Position numbers and translations under genes: made by a program
NCBI GenBank assembly: GCA_963758025.1
Contig: CAVWUA010000001.1
Location: 372,001-436,000 of the forward strand
Direction of reading: 5' to 3'
DNA: 64,000 bases
Origin: CAVWUA01 sp963758025
GTDB lineage: Bacteria > Planctomycetota > Planctomycetia > Isosphaerales > Isosphaeraceae
Part shown: positions 10,056 to 21,100 of the stretch, piece by piece
How the letters are laid out: each line of letters starts with the position of its first letter
How positions within the stretch are numbered: position 1 is the stretch's first letter
The notes under the pieces: model-generated
Database searches by the model: none
Told to the model about the DNA's origin: nothing
The model's input: only the letters and a program-made list of their open reading frames with translations

Positions 10056-11303
10056 ATGTTCGATGGTTTGCGTCCTCAATCGCTCGCGTGGCTCATGGTG
10101 CTGGCCACCTTGACGGCTTCCGGCTGCGCGACGACGCGGTATCGGGCCCACGACCCGTATCATCGCCCCTGTACCGATGGCTTCGCCGAGACGGCGGACG
10201 GCTGGCGGCTGGGAATCCGGCATATTCGCCCCGAACATCCCGATCCAAACAAGCTGCCGGTGGTGCTCTGCCACGGCCTGGGTCTCAACGGCACGTTCTG
10301 GACGATCACCGACAATCACCTGCCCTCACAGCTCGCGGCGCGTGGCTACGAGGTCTTCATCCCCGACATGCGTGGTTCGGGTGCCAGCCGGAAAGTCGGG
10401 CCCATTGGCGTGTTCAATGCCACGATCATGCGGCAGACCCCCTTTCTCGAAATCCACGACGGCAACTGGACGATGGACGATGAGGCACGCTACGACGTGC
10501 CGGCGATTCTCGAGTATGTCCGCCGCACGACCGGTCATGACCGGGTCAACTGGATCGGCCACAGCCTGGGCGGAATGCTGATGTTCGCCCACTTGCAGTT
10601 GACGGCCGAGCCCTATCGAATCGCCAATTTCGTGGCGATGGGGAGTACGATCATCCTGGCCGACCCGCCCGCCACGGAGATGCTTCGGGCGAACCGGGCG
10701 CTACGAGGCTTGCTGCGGGTGGTCAGCACCGGGCGGATCGCGCGCCCGATGATGTTCGCCCGGCCCCCCGGGCTGGAGCGGATCGACGGCTTCTATTATA
10801 CGGCGGCCAACGTTGATGACCGAACGATCGACCGGTTCTACGGCTACACTCTGGAAGACCCGGGCCGGAGCGCGCTGAAACAACTCGACCCGTACCTGGA
10901 GTTCGGCCGCATGGTCTCGGCCGACCGCACGATCGACTACACGCGCGGGTTGGGACGGATCACCACGCCGACCTTGATGATCGCGGGTGATGCGGACGTG
11001 ATGTCCGATATCCCTTCGACCCTGATGACCTTCAACGGGATGGGTAGTCCGGATAAGAGCGTGATGCGGTTTGGCAAGCTCGAAGGGCAGGTGGACGACT
11101 ACGGCCACTGCGACCTCGTCTGGAGCCGGCATGCCCCCCGGGAGATCTTTCCGGTCCTGATCGACTGGCTGGACCTCCGGCAGCCGCCCCAGGCCCGGCC
11201 AGGCCTGGGGCCGGTGCCGATCTCAGTCTCCCGCCCCACCGAGCAGAAACCCATCCAGGCAGATCTGCGACCACGTCTCGAAGGTGTCGCGGGCGGTGGC
11301 TAA
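10056..11303 (+). CDS. Alpha/beta hydrolase, predicted lipoprotein
   Basis: About 415 residues. The first 24 form a signal sequence ending in ASGC, a plausible lipobox, so the enzyme is probably lipid-anchored outside the cytoplasm. The hydrolase core shows an oxyanion-loop motif VVLCHGLGLNGTFW, a nucleophile elbow GHSLGG (Ser nucleophile), a likely catalytic Asp in MIAGDADVM and a catalytic His in YGHCDLVW. The size and layout resemble bacterial lipase/AB-hydrolase proteins related to acid-lipase-type hydrolases. ATG 10056 has GGAAGG upstream. The last 81 bases overlap the end of the convergent NUDIX gene, and the residues encoded there do not look like hydrolase core, suggesting a read-through tail. 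Confidence 0.8.
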   Translation: MFDGLRPQSLAWLMVLATLTASGCATTRYRAHDPYHRPCTDGFAETADGWRLGIRHIRPEHPDPNKLPVVLCHGLGLNGTFWTITDNHLPSQLAARGYEVFIPDMRGSGASRKVGPIGVFNATIMRQTPFLEIHDGNWTMDDEARYDVPAILEYVRRTTGHDRVNWIGHSLGGMLMFAHLQLTAEPYRIANFVAMGSTIILADPPATEMLRANRALRGLLRVVSTGRIARPMMFARPPGLERIDGFYYTAANVDDRTIDRFYGYTLEDPGRSALKQLDPYLEFGRMVSADRTIDYTRGLGRITTPTLMIAGDADVMSDIPSTLMTFNGMGSPDKSVMRFGKLEGQVDDYGHCDLVWSRHAPREIFPVLIDWLDLRQPPQARPGLGPVPISVSRPTEQKPIQADLRPRLEGVAGGG

Positions 11304-11843
11304 TTCCGCCAGGGGGACGAATGCCGCTTCGGCCAGACCGGTTTCCAGCGGCAAGACCTCCGGGCGTTCCAGGTCATAAACGTGGACGACCCCAAGGTGA
11401 ACCGTACCGACCGGCGTGGCATCGTCGTTGATCAGGCCGACACGGCGGAGCTGGCCCGGACTGCGCACGTCCACCTCCTCGGCGATCTCGCGACGGAGGG
11501 CCATCTCGTAGGCGTCCTGCGTGGTGCGGCCGTCGGCGTCCGGCTCATCGACGTGCCCGCCGACCCCCAGCGAGCGCTTGCGGTGCAGCCGGGCCTCCCC
11601 CTGCGACGTCCCTCGCGTGTAGCAAAAGATCCGATCGTCGCAGCGGAAGACGACGTATGGGATGATTTGCTTGAAGCTGGGGTCTTGCTCCATCTCGGCC
11701 CGAGGACGAAACTCCGCCAGTCCCGGCTGGAGCAGGCCATCGAGATAGCGCTCGACTTCGCCACAGAATCCTTGAAACCGCCCCAGGCGGTCGAGTTCCG
11801 CGCTGGGAACGACCAGTACACGTCCGGGTGGAATGTCACTCAT
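11223..11843 (-). CDS. NUDIX hydrolase
   Basis: A 206-residue protein. A NUDIX signature is present around residues 95-125: Gly in GVGGHVDEPD followed by ALRREIAEEVDV, giving the REUxEE metal-binding core. NUDIX enzymes cleave nucleoside diphosphates linked to another group. An N-terminal region of about 60 residues precedes the NUDIX fold and includes a segment FKQIIPYVVFRCDDRIFCYTR typical of proteins annotated as phosphoesterase/NUDIX. The start ATG at 11843 begins MSDIPPGRVLVV. It overlaps the convergent hydrolase gene by 81 bases. Substrate unknown. Confidence 0.85.
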   Translation of the reverse strand: MSDIPPGRVLVVPSAELDRLGRFQGFCGEVERYLDGLLQPGLAEFRPRAEMEQDPSFKQIIPYVVFRCDDRIFCYTRGTSQGEARLHRKRSLGVGGHVDEPDADGRTTQDAYEMALRREIAEEVDVRSPGQLRRVGLINDDATPVGTVHLGVVHVYDLERPEVLPLETGLAEAAFVPLAELATARDTFETWSQICLDGFLLGGAGD

Positions 11844-12056
11844 GGCGTCCTCGCTTGCTGAATCATTTCTCCGCTGCTCGTTCAGGAGACGAACAACGTC
11901 TGTCAGGATTGTGCTAACGTTTTCTTATCGGCGATTTGGCGCAAAGGCTTCGGTTCGACTGGGAACTTCGCTGAGTTGAATTGTTGTATCACGCTTACTC
12001 GCACCTTATGATTGAGCGTACACTTCCGCGACGCGGCGGCTGGCTGAGGAGCTCCG

Positions 12057-14522
12057 ATGGTGATCGGTACGACACTGAACGGGCGATTTTCGCTCGACAA
12101 GGAGCTGGGCCGAGGCGGCATGGGAACCGTCTTCCGAGCCACCGATCAGGTGCTCCAGCGGACCGTCGCGATCAAGATTTTGAAGGACCTCACCGGCGAG
12201 GAAGTCGGGTGCAAGGTTCGCCTCGAAGCGCAGATCCTGGCCCGTCTGCTGCACGAGAACGTCGTGCGGCTTTATGACTTCAACGTCGATGACGGCACGT
12301 ATTATTTCATCATGGAGGAGGTGGACGGGACCAGCTTCCAGAAGCGCTGGAAGAAGATCCCGATGATCGAGCGGACACGGATCATCGCCCAGGTGGCCGA
12401 GGCCCTGGATTACGCCCATCACCAGGGGGTGATCCACCGCGACGTGAAGCCGGCCAACGTGCTCCTGACGGCGGCCGACCAGGCGAAGCTGTCGGACTTC
12501 GGCCTGTCGCTGCTGATGGATGCGACGCAGGAGACCGGCGTCGTCAAGGGAACGCCCCACTACATGAGCCCCGAGCAGGCCAAGGGGCGGCGGCTGGACC
12601 ATCGGACCGACCTCTACGCGCTGGGGATCATTCTCTACGAATGCGCCACGGGCACTCCACCGTTCCTGGGCCAGCTCATATCGATCATGGCCCAGCACGT
12701 CAACACCGCTCCCGAGCCGCCCCGCCAGCGCAACGCCGAGATCACCGAGGAGCTGGAGCGGCTAATCCTCAGCCTGATCGCCAAGCATCCCGAGGAACGT
12801 CCCTCCTCCGGTCGAGAGGTGGCCGAGCATCTGCGCGACTTGATCGGCCGGCAGTTGCTCTGGATGCACCCCGGCACCGAGGAACCCCTTACCGAAGTTC
12901 CCTCCACAACCGAAGGCCAAACCAATTCCGGCTCCGGATCGGGGATCTCCCGAAGAACACCCGTGACGCGCATGGGGGCGGTTCCCTCGTTCGGTTCTGA
13001 CTCCGGAGCCGGCGCCTCGGTGGGGCCGATGACACCGCCGACCGCGGTGGGTGGTCGATCGACCACCCCTTCACCCGACCAGGATTCCCGGAACGTCAAC
13101 TCGCGCAGTCGCTCGGCCATGCGGCTCGCCCGCGATCTGATCCAGCGGGTCGAGGCCGAGCCGATCGCGCTCGATCCGGAACAGCGGTATCTGGCGGGAC
13201 ACTATCTCGGTTATCTGCTGGGGGGTAGCCGCCGCCGCGGATTCCTCCGGCGCCGGCCGCTCGACCCGTTGAATGCCGACCGGGCGCGCCTGCTCCTGGC
13301 GATGACCTTCCTGATGGTCGACGATGACGATGAGCCAGCCGTGACGAAGGCCGCTTCCTTGATGGATCTTCAGCCCGACGTGCGGCCGGCGCTCAACCCG
13401 GTCATTGTCGCGAAGTACCTCGCCAGTCGCGACAATCCGAAGAAACGTAAGCATTTCCGTCGGGTACGCCAGCGATTGCAAGAGGCCAGCACGTACGCTT
13501 CCCGGAACTTGCTTGATGTCAACGGCGTGCTCAACCCGGGTTTGATGCCACAGGTCTTCGACGATCTGAAGCGGCTCGCGCCGGAGCGTTCCGAGGTGGA
13601 TGATGAACTCGTCCAGCGCTGGAACCGCGTGACGGAGGTCTGGCGGGGAAACCCGGAGTTCCGCAACGCGGTGCTCCACTACGCGACGACCCGCGCCTGG
13701 AAGGACCCGGCCAGCGTGAACCTCTGGCCCGAGGTGGTCTATCCTCTGATCGAAAGGGCTCGCTGGCAGCGTCGGCGGCGATCGGGAACCGAGGCGTTCT
13801 GGGACGCCGTCTGCGAGCGCATCCACCTGCCCGACGCCGGCGTTCGCATGGACCGGGCCTTCCACGTGGCGGTGCCCGAGCCGGTCGTCGCGCACCTGGA
13901 CCTCGCGCTCGATTCCTTCGAGGAGGACCCGTCGTTGACCGAGGGCCAGCCGGTCGCCGTCTCCACCTCGGGTTTGCATGCTCACGTCAGTCCGGCCAGC
14001 TTCCATGACCTGGAAATCGAGGACGAGGGGCCTCGTGACCTGATCCGCCAGACCTCGCCCGACCCCGTGCGGCTCACCCTGGGTGACCTTCGGGGAATCT
14101 GGCAGGAGGCCATCGCCGCCTTGCGGTCCGGCGCACCGCCCACTCAGCAGCGACACATGCCCCTCGGCCCCTATCGCGTCACCGTCGTCGCGTCGATCCG
14201 GTCCCGCTCGGCGGGTCAGGTGGCGATCCAGGGAATGGTGAACAAGCAGATCGAGTTGCTCGTCCCGTCGTTCACCGGGAGCGGTTCCGACACTCGACCG
14301 ATCCTGGCCGCCTGGCTCTACCAGAACCAGAGCCTGGTGATCTCGTACATCGACAACCTGGGCTCGACGCGCTACGTTCTCTGGGATACCTCCACGAACC
14401 ATCAGACCAATTTCGCCGAGGCGGCAGACCTGAACCACAGCCTCTTCCAAATCGGCCTGGAAGCGCCCGACCAGCTCGACAGGGCCCTTTCCAAACGATT
14501 CCGCCCGCGCAATCCCGTCTGA
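12057..14522 (+). CDS. Serine/threonine protein kinase with long C-terminal region
   Basis: An intact 821-residue protein. The kinase domain fills residues 1-265: Gly-rich loop LGRGGMGTV (18-25), catalytic Lys40 in VAIKIL, HRD at 127-129 with HRDVKPANVLL, DFG at 147-149, and activation segment GTPHYMSPEQ. A low-complexity Ser/Thr/Pro/Gly linker follows (about 275-350). The remaining 460 residues hold no domain I recognise and no clear membrane helix, unlike many bacterial PknB-type kinases, so it is probably cytoplasmic. ATG with GAGGAG 7 bases upstream supports the start. It is divergent from the NUDIX gene and ends 4 bp from the convergent queA. Confidence 0.9.
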   Translation: MVIGTTLNGRFSLDKELGRGGMGTVFRATDQVLQRTVAIKILKDLTGEEVGCKVRLEAQILARLLHENVVRLYDFNVDDGTYYFIMEEVDGTSFQKRWKKIPMIERTRIIAQVAEALDYAHHQGVIHRDVKPANVLLTAADQAKLSDFGLSLLMDATQETGVVKGTPHYMSPEQAKGRRLDHRTDLYALGIILYECATGTPPFLGQLISIMAQHVNTAPEPPRQRNAEITEELERLILSLIAKHPEERPSSGREVAEHLRDLIGRQLLWMHPGTEEPLTEVPSTTEGQTNSGSGSGISRRTPVTRMGAVPSFGSDSGAGASVGPMTPPTAVGGRSTTPSPDQDSRNVNSRSRSAMRLARDLIQRVEAEPIALDPEQRYLAGHYLGYLLGGSRRRGFLRRRPLDPLNADRARLLLAMTFLMVDDDDEPAVTKAASLMDLQPDVRPALNPVIVAKYLASRDNPKKRKHFRRVRQRLQEASTYASRNLLDVNGVLNPGLMPQVFDDLKRLAPERSEVDDELVQRWNRVTEVWRGNPEFRNAVLHYATTRAWKDPASVNLWPEVVYPLIERARWQRRRRSGTEAFWDAVCERIHLPDAGVRMDRAFHVAVPEPVVAHLDLALDSFEEDPSLTEGQPVAVSTSGLHAHVSPASFHDLEIEDEGPRDLIRQTSPDPVRLTLGDLRGIWQEAIAALRSGAPPTQQRHMPLGPYRVTVVASIRSRSAGQVAIQGMVNKQIELLVPSFTGSGSDTRPILAAWLYQNQSLVISYIDNLGSTRYVLWDTSTNHQTNFAEAADLNHSLFQIGLEAPDQLDRALSKRFRPRNPV

Positions 14523-14526
14523 TTCA

Positions 14527-15557
14527 TCAAAGAATCAGCATGGCGTCGCCGTAACTGTAGAAGCGGTAACGCTCGCGGATTGCCTCGGCATACGCCGCGC
14601 GGATCAACTCGACCCCCGCCAGGGCGCTGACCAGGACCAGCAGGCTGCTGCGAGGCAGGTGGAAGTTCGTCAAGAGGGCGTCGAGCCCCCGGAAGACGTG
14701 TCCCGGCTTGAGGTACAGGGCTGTCTCGCCGTGGAACGGGTGGATCGTCCCCGTCGCGTCGGCGGCGGTTTCGAGGGTCCGCGCCGAGGTCGTGCCGACG
14801 GCGACGATCCGGCCTCCCTCGGCGCGGCGTCCGTTCAGGAGCGTTGCGGTCGTCTCGGGCATCTCGGCCCACTCGGCATGGAGCGCGTGCTCGTCGATCC
14901 GTTCGGCCTCGATCGGCCGGAACGTGCCGATGCCGACGTGCAGGGTCACGTTCGCGCGGGGGATTCCGCGGGCATCAAGGTGGCGAAAGACGTCGTCCGT
15001 GAAGTGCAAGCCGGCCGTCGGCGCGGCGACGGCCCCCGGAACCTCGGCGTAGATCGTCTGGTAGCGGAGGCGGTCGCCGGGGCCTTCGGTCCCCTTCCGG
15101 ATATACGGCGGCAACGGCACGTGCCCGTGTCGCTCCAGCAAGACGGCAGGCGCCTCGTCGCGATCCGGCCTTACAATCCAGCGCCCCCCTGCCCTTTCTC
15201 GACGAGCGTCAGGGTCAATCCCCCCTCGACGGCCACCCGTTCCCCCGGAGCGGGGCGGCCTCGGGTCGTCGCGAGGATTTCCCAGGAGCCGTCGGCCAGA
15301 GCGCGCAGAAAAAGCCCCTCCCACTTGCCGCCGGTCGCCTCGCGGTGGCCGAGCAAACGGGCGGGGACAACTCGTGTATTGTTGCGCACCAGCACGTCAC
15401 CCGGCTTGAGAAGTTCGGGAAGCTCGGCGAAAATGTGGTGCTCCCACGTCCCGGTCTCCCGGCGCACGACCAGGAGCCGCGACTGGTCGCGCGGCTCGAC
15501 CGGATGTTGCGCGATCAGGTCGTCGGGCAGGTTGAAGTCAAACTCGTCGGTTCGCAC
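14527..15557 (-). CDS. queA: tRNA preQ1 ribosyltransferase-isomerase QueA (one frameshift)
   Basis: S-adenosylmethionine:tRNA ribosyltransferase-isomerase, which makes epoxyqueuosine at the wobble base of tRNAs with GUN anticodons. About 343 residues. Hallmarks: N-terminal FDFNLPDDLIAQHPVEPRDQSRLL, NNTRVVPARL, PPYIRKG, TAGLHFT, HVGIGTFRP, VGTTSARTLE and a C-terminal LTNFHLPRSSLLVLVSALAG. The reading frame breaks at a run of six Cs (15184-15189); adding one base restores continuity from GQGG into RWIVRP, so a homopolymer miscall is likely. It lies tail-to-tail with the kinase gene, 4 bp apart. I see no other queuosine gene in the window. Confidence 0.95.
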
Positions 15558-15663
15558 GGGTTGCTCTCGTTTACTTACGCAAGCCAGGAAGAGGTTGTGG
15601 GACAGGGAGAGAACGTCTAGGTATCGTCTCTCTCAATAGCCCCCCTCCGGCGAATATCTCCAT

Positions 15664-15699
15664 TATACTGACTGCCGCATCTATACTGACTGCCGCATC
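15664..15699. repeat. Tandem repeat, two perfect 18-bp copies
   Basis: The unit TATACTGACTGCCGCATC occurs twice back to back with no mismatch, in the spacer between queA and the GT4 glycosyltransferase. It directly abuts the long inverted repeat that follows. Confidence 0.9.
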
Positions 15700-15777
15700 G
15701 CGGATGGCACATTCCAGATTCCGGAACTCCCTTTCCTCCTTGAAGATCTGAAATCTGGAATGTGCTATTCGCGATAC
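15695..15777. repeat. 26-bp imperfect inverted repeat (hairpin element)
   Basis: Arms at 15695-15720 and 15752-15777 are complementary at 23 of 26 positions, separated by 31 bases. Read as plus-strand RNA, two of the three differences become G-U pairs, so the fold would be kept. It lies upstream of both a minus-strand gene (queA) and a plus-strand gene (GT4). It could be a structured leader or a MITE-like remnant; no U-tract follows, so a simple terminator is unlikely. Confidence 0.65.
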
Positions 15778-15796
15778 TGAACTCAATAACAACCGC

Positions 15797-16966
15797 GTGC
15801 AAACCCTCGCCCGACGACTTGCCAACGTGTCTCGACATCCCTGGCCCGATCGGCCCGTGCCGATCGCGCTGGTGATCACGGACCTGGATGTCGGCGGCGC
15901 GGAGCGTGCCCTGGTCGCCCTGGCGATCGGCCTCGACCGCCGGCGCTGGGAACCGTCGGTCGTCTGTCTCGGTTCCGAAGGGAAACTGGGCGAACCATTG
16001 CGAGCGGCGGGAATCTCGGTCACGTTCCTCGACGCACAGCGCAGCCGACCCGTCACGGCGGTCGCTCGACTGGCGAGGGCCTTGCGGAAGCACCGCCCCT
16101 GGCTGGTGCAGAGCTTCCTGTTCCACGCGAACATCGCCACGAGGCTGGCCGCTCAAGGGGCCGGCCGCCCCTGGGTTCTCGGCGGTCTGCGCGTGGCCGA
16201 ACGCGGGAAGCGCTGGCACCGGACGCTCGATCGTCTGACCGCGTCTCTCTCCGCCGGTTCGGTCTGCGTCTCGGCCGGAGTTCAGCGGTTCAGCCAGGAG
16301 GTTGGCGGGCTGAATCCCGAGCGGCTCACGGTGATCCCCAACGGCATCGACCCAACGCGGCTGGATGCCGCCATGCCCGTCTCGCGCGGTGCTCGGCGTT
16401 CCGGCCGGAGTGCGCATCTGGCCCTCTTCATCGGGCGGATTGAACGGCAGAAGGGCGTGACCGACCTGCTCGACGCCGCCGAGCGGGTGATTGCCGAGCG
16501 GCCGGATGACTGGCATCTGGTCATCGTGGGAGACGGCCCGCAGCGGGAGGCCTTGCGGCAGCGCTCCGCGGAAAGCCCGCTTCTGAGCCCCCGCGTGCAC
16601 TGGATGGGCCGCCGCGACGACGTTCCTTCCCTGCTCAAAGCGGCGGACGTGCTGGTCCTGCCGTCGCTCTGGGAAGGGATGCCGAACGTCGTCTTGGAGG
16701 CGATGGCGGCCCGTCGCGCGGTGGTCGGCACGCGGATCGAGGGGACCGAGGACCTGGTGATCCCGGGTGAGACCGGCTGGCTCGTCCCGCCGCAATCCCC
16801 CGATGCCCTGGCCGCCGCGCTTCAAGAGGCCGCCGCCGACCCGGATCGCACCCGGCGCTTCGGCGAGGCCGGACGAAGACGGGTCGAGGAGTCCTTTTCC
16901 CAGCAGGCCGTGATTGCCGCTTATGAAAGGCTCTGGGCGGGTGTGCTCGGGCTGGAATTCCCGTAG
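15797..16966 (+). CDS. Family 4-type glycosyltransferase
   Basis: An intact 389-residue GT-B-fold glycosyltransferase. The N-terminal domain has LVITDLDVGGAERALVALA, and the C-terminal nucleotide-sugar domain has LFIGRIERQKGVTDLLDA, VIVGDGPQREALR, and LVLPSLWEGMPNVVLEAMA, the E-x7-E motif of retaining GT4 enzymes. These transfer a sugar from an activated donor to a lipid or glycan acceptor; donor and acceptor cannot be read. No signal peptide or membrane helix. The start is a GTG with no strong Shine-Dalgarno, so the true start may differ by a few codons. It is not in an obvious polysaccharide cluster. Confidence 0.88.
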   Translation: MQTLARRLANVSRHPWPDRPVPIALVITDLDVGGAERALVALAIGLDRRRWEPSVVCLGSEGKLGEPLRAAGISVTFLDAQRSRPVTAVARLARALRKHRPWLVQSFLFHANIATRLAAQGAGRPWVLGGLRVAERGKRWHRTLDRLTASLSAGSVCVSAGVQRFSQEVGGLNPERLTVIPNGIDPTRLDAAMPVSRGARRSGRSAHLALFIGRIERQKGVTDLLDAAERVIAERPDDWHLVIVGDGPQREALRQRSAESPLLSPRVHWMGRRDDVPSLLKAADVLVLPSLWEGMPNVVLEAMAARRAVVGTRIEGTEDLVIPGETGWLVPPQSPDALAAALQEAAADPDRTRRFGEAGRRRVEESFSQQAVIAAYERLWAGVLGLEFP

Positions 16967-17040
16967 TCAATGGTCGATGACTCATCGGTGCTCGATACGG
17001 ACCTGAGCCATCAACCATCCCAACCTGAGCCATCTCAATC

Positions 17041-17981
<941 letters not shown>

Positions 17982-18103
17982 GGAAGAGTTCCTTGTTTTT
18001 AACGTGGCGGAGGAAGAACCCACGTCATTCGCGGGATGTACAGGGAAGATACGTCCGCCGCCGGGACTTCGTTCGTTCCATCCCGGGGATTTGTGAATCA
18101 TAC

Positions 18104-18136
18104 GTGTCGGGGCGTGTCCTGTCCACACCCCGACAC
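18104..18136. terminator. Hairpin downstream of the RND gene
   Basis: Arms of 13 bases at 18104-18116 and 18124-18136 pair at 12 positions (one G-T) around a 7-base loop. It lies just past the end of the minus-strand RND transporter gene, so it may terminate the efflux operon, although no strong T-run follows. Confidence 0.5.
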
Positions 18137-18173
18137 ACGGCGATCCAGGGCTCATCGCCCCACGTCATCCGGC

Positions 18174-21100
18174 TCAAGTGGTGGCGGGGTTTGGCGTTGT
18201 GGCAACCGAATGCACCAGGGCCGGCTCGGCGGTCGGCCGTTCGGCGTGGGCCGGGTGGTGGATCTCCGGGTGGTGCGGCGTCTTGTCGTGCGGACCGTTC
18301 TTCCGCCGCGACTTGCCGAGCTTCAACTCGCTCAACCACTGGAAGATCACGAAGAAGACCGGCACGACGAAGACGGCCAGGGCTGTCGAGGCGATCATGC
18401 CGCCGAAGACCGCCGTGCCGAGGGCCTGCCGGCTGGCGGCACCGGCGCCGTGGGCGTTGACCAGCGGCCAGACGCCCAGGATGAACGCGAAGGAGGTCAT
18501 CAGGATCGGCCGGAACCGCAGCCGTGCCGCCTCGACGGCCGCCTCGCGGATCGACCGGCCCTGATTGCGCCGCAGGTCGCGGGCGAACTCGACGATCAGG
18601 ATCGCGTTCTTGCTGGCCAGGGCGATGATCAGCACGATCCCGATCTGGGTGTACACGTTATTGTCCATGCCGCGGATCGCCACGGCGATCGACGCGCCGA
18701 GCAGGCCCAGCGGCACGACGAAGATCACCGCCGCCGGCATCAGCCAGCTCTCGTACTGCGCCGCCAGCACCAGGTACACGAACAGGACCGCCAGGGCGAA
18801 GACCCAGACCGCCTCGCCGCCGACGCGCTTCTCCTGGTAGGACATGCCGGTCCAGTCGTAGCCCATCCCCGACGGCAGCTTGCTCCGCAGCATCTGCTCG
18901 ATCAGGTTCAGGACGTCGCCCGAACTGTACCCCGGCGCGGCCTCACCCGTAATCAAGGCGGTCGGATAAAGGTTATACCGGTTGATAATCTGCGGTCCGA
19001 CCACCGTCTGTACGTCCACGATCGAGCCGAGCGGAACCATCTGGCCGTCCCGGTTGCGGACCTCCAGCCGGCGGATGTCCTGGGGATCTTGGCGGAACTT
19101 CTGATCGGCCTGCACCCGCACCTGATACGTCCGGCCGAACTTGTTCAGGTCGTTGACATAGGCCGAGCCGAGGAACGCCTGCATCGTGCCGAAGACGTCG
19201 TTCAGGTTCAGGCCGAGCGTCTTGGCCTTCACGCGGTCGATATCGGCATAGAGCTGCGGCACCCCCGCGCGGAACGTGCTGTTGACGGCCCGCAACGACG
19301 ACTGCGAGGCGGAGTCGGCCTGGATCTCCTGGACCATCTTCTCCAGCTCCGCCAGCCCGGCCCCATGGTCTTCGAGCTGGAGCTGGAACCCGCCGGTCGT
19401 TCCCAGGCCGCGGATCGACGGCGGCGGGAAGATCATCGCCACGGCCTCCAGGATCTCTTCCTGGTACCGCTCGCGGATCTTTCCGAGGATGGCATCCATG
19501 CTCAACTCGTGCGTCGTCCGTTCGCTCCAGGGGTCAAAGACCACGAAGAACGTCGCCGAGTTCGAGGCCGACGTGCTATCCAGCAGCGAGAACCCGCCGA
19601 TGGCGAAGACGTTGGCGACGCCGTCGGTCTCCATCAGGATCTTGTTGGCCTCATCGACGACCTCCCGGGTGCGCTGAAGCGAGGCCCCGTCGGGCAACTG
19701 CACGACCGAGATGGCGTATCCCTGGTCCTCGATCGGCAGGAACCCCGTGGGCAGGCTGAGATAGAACCAGAACGTCCCGGCGACCAGCACGAAGAACAGG
19801 ACGAGCACCAGCGGCGAGACGCGCACGAGCCCCCGAACGGTCCACGTGTAGAGCCACTCCAGACCGTTGTAAACGTAATTGAATGCGCGGAAGAAGAGGT
19901 TCTTTTTCTTCGAGACGGGCCGCAGGTACGAGGCCGCCTGGGCCGGCTTGAGCGTCAGGGCGTTGATCGCGCTGATGATCGCCGTCGCGGCAATCGTCAG
20001 GGCGAACTGCCGGTAGAGCTGGCCGGTGATCCCGCCGAGGAAGACGGCCGGGACGAAGACGGCCATCAGGACCAGCGTGATGCCGATGATCGGCGCGGTG
20101 ACTTCGGACATCGCCTTGATCGTGGCCGAACGCGCGTCGAGGCCGTGCTCGATGTGGTGCGCGGCGTTCTCGACGATCACGATGGCGTCGTCCACGACGA
20201 TACCGATCGCCAGCACCAGGCCGAAAAGGGTCAGCAGGTTGATCGTGAAGCCGAGAAGGCTCATGGCGAAGAACGCGCCGATGATCGTCACCGGCACCGT
20301 GGTTGCCGGAATGAGCACGCCGCGCCAGTCCTGGAGAAACACGAGAATCACGATCAGGACGAGGATGCCCGCCTCGAACAGCGTCTTGTACACCTCGTGG
20401 ATCGACTCGCGGACGAACTTCGTGGTGTCGAACGGGATGTCGTAGGTCATCCCCTCGGGGAAGTCCTTGCTGAGCCGGTCGATCATCTCGCGGACCTGGT
20501 CGGCCACGTCCAGGGCGTTGGCCCCGGGGAGCTGGAAGATCGCCAGGCTGGCCGTCGGCAGGCCGTTCTTCAAGGCGTACTGGTCGTAGGTCTGGGCCCC
20601 CAGCTCGACGGTCGCGATGTCCTTCAAGTAGGTGACGCGGGTCCCTTCGCCCCCCTTGACGATGATGTTCTCGAACTGATCGACCGTGCTCAAGCGGCCG
20701 AGGGCGCGGATCGTGAGCTGGAAGTTCTGCGCGTCGGGCGACGGAGACTGGCCGATCGCGCCGGCGGCGACCTGGACGTTCTGCTCGCGAAGGACGCGCA
20801 GGACGTCCTCGGTCGTCAGCTTGCGCGCCTTGAGCTTCTCGGGGTTGAGCCAGATCCGCATGCTGTAATCGCTGCCGCCGAAGCCCCGGACGTCGCCGAC
20901 GCCGTAGATGCGGCTCAGTTCGTCGCGAATCCGGAGGGTGGCGTAGTTGGTCAGGAACAGGCTGTCGAACCGCTCGTCCGGCGACAGCAGGTTGATGACC
21001 AGGATGATGTTGGTCGATTGCTTCTTGACGGTGATCCCCTGCCGGCGCACCTCCTCGGGCAACTGCGCCTCGGCCTGCGCGATCCGGTTCTGCACGAGAA

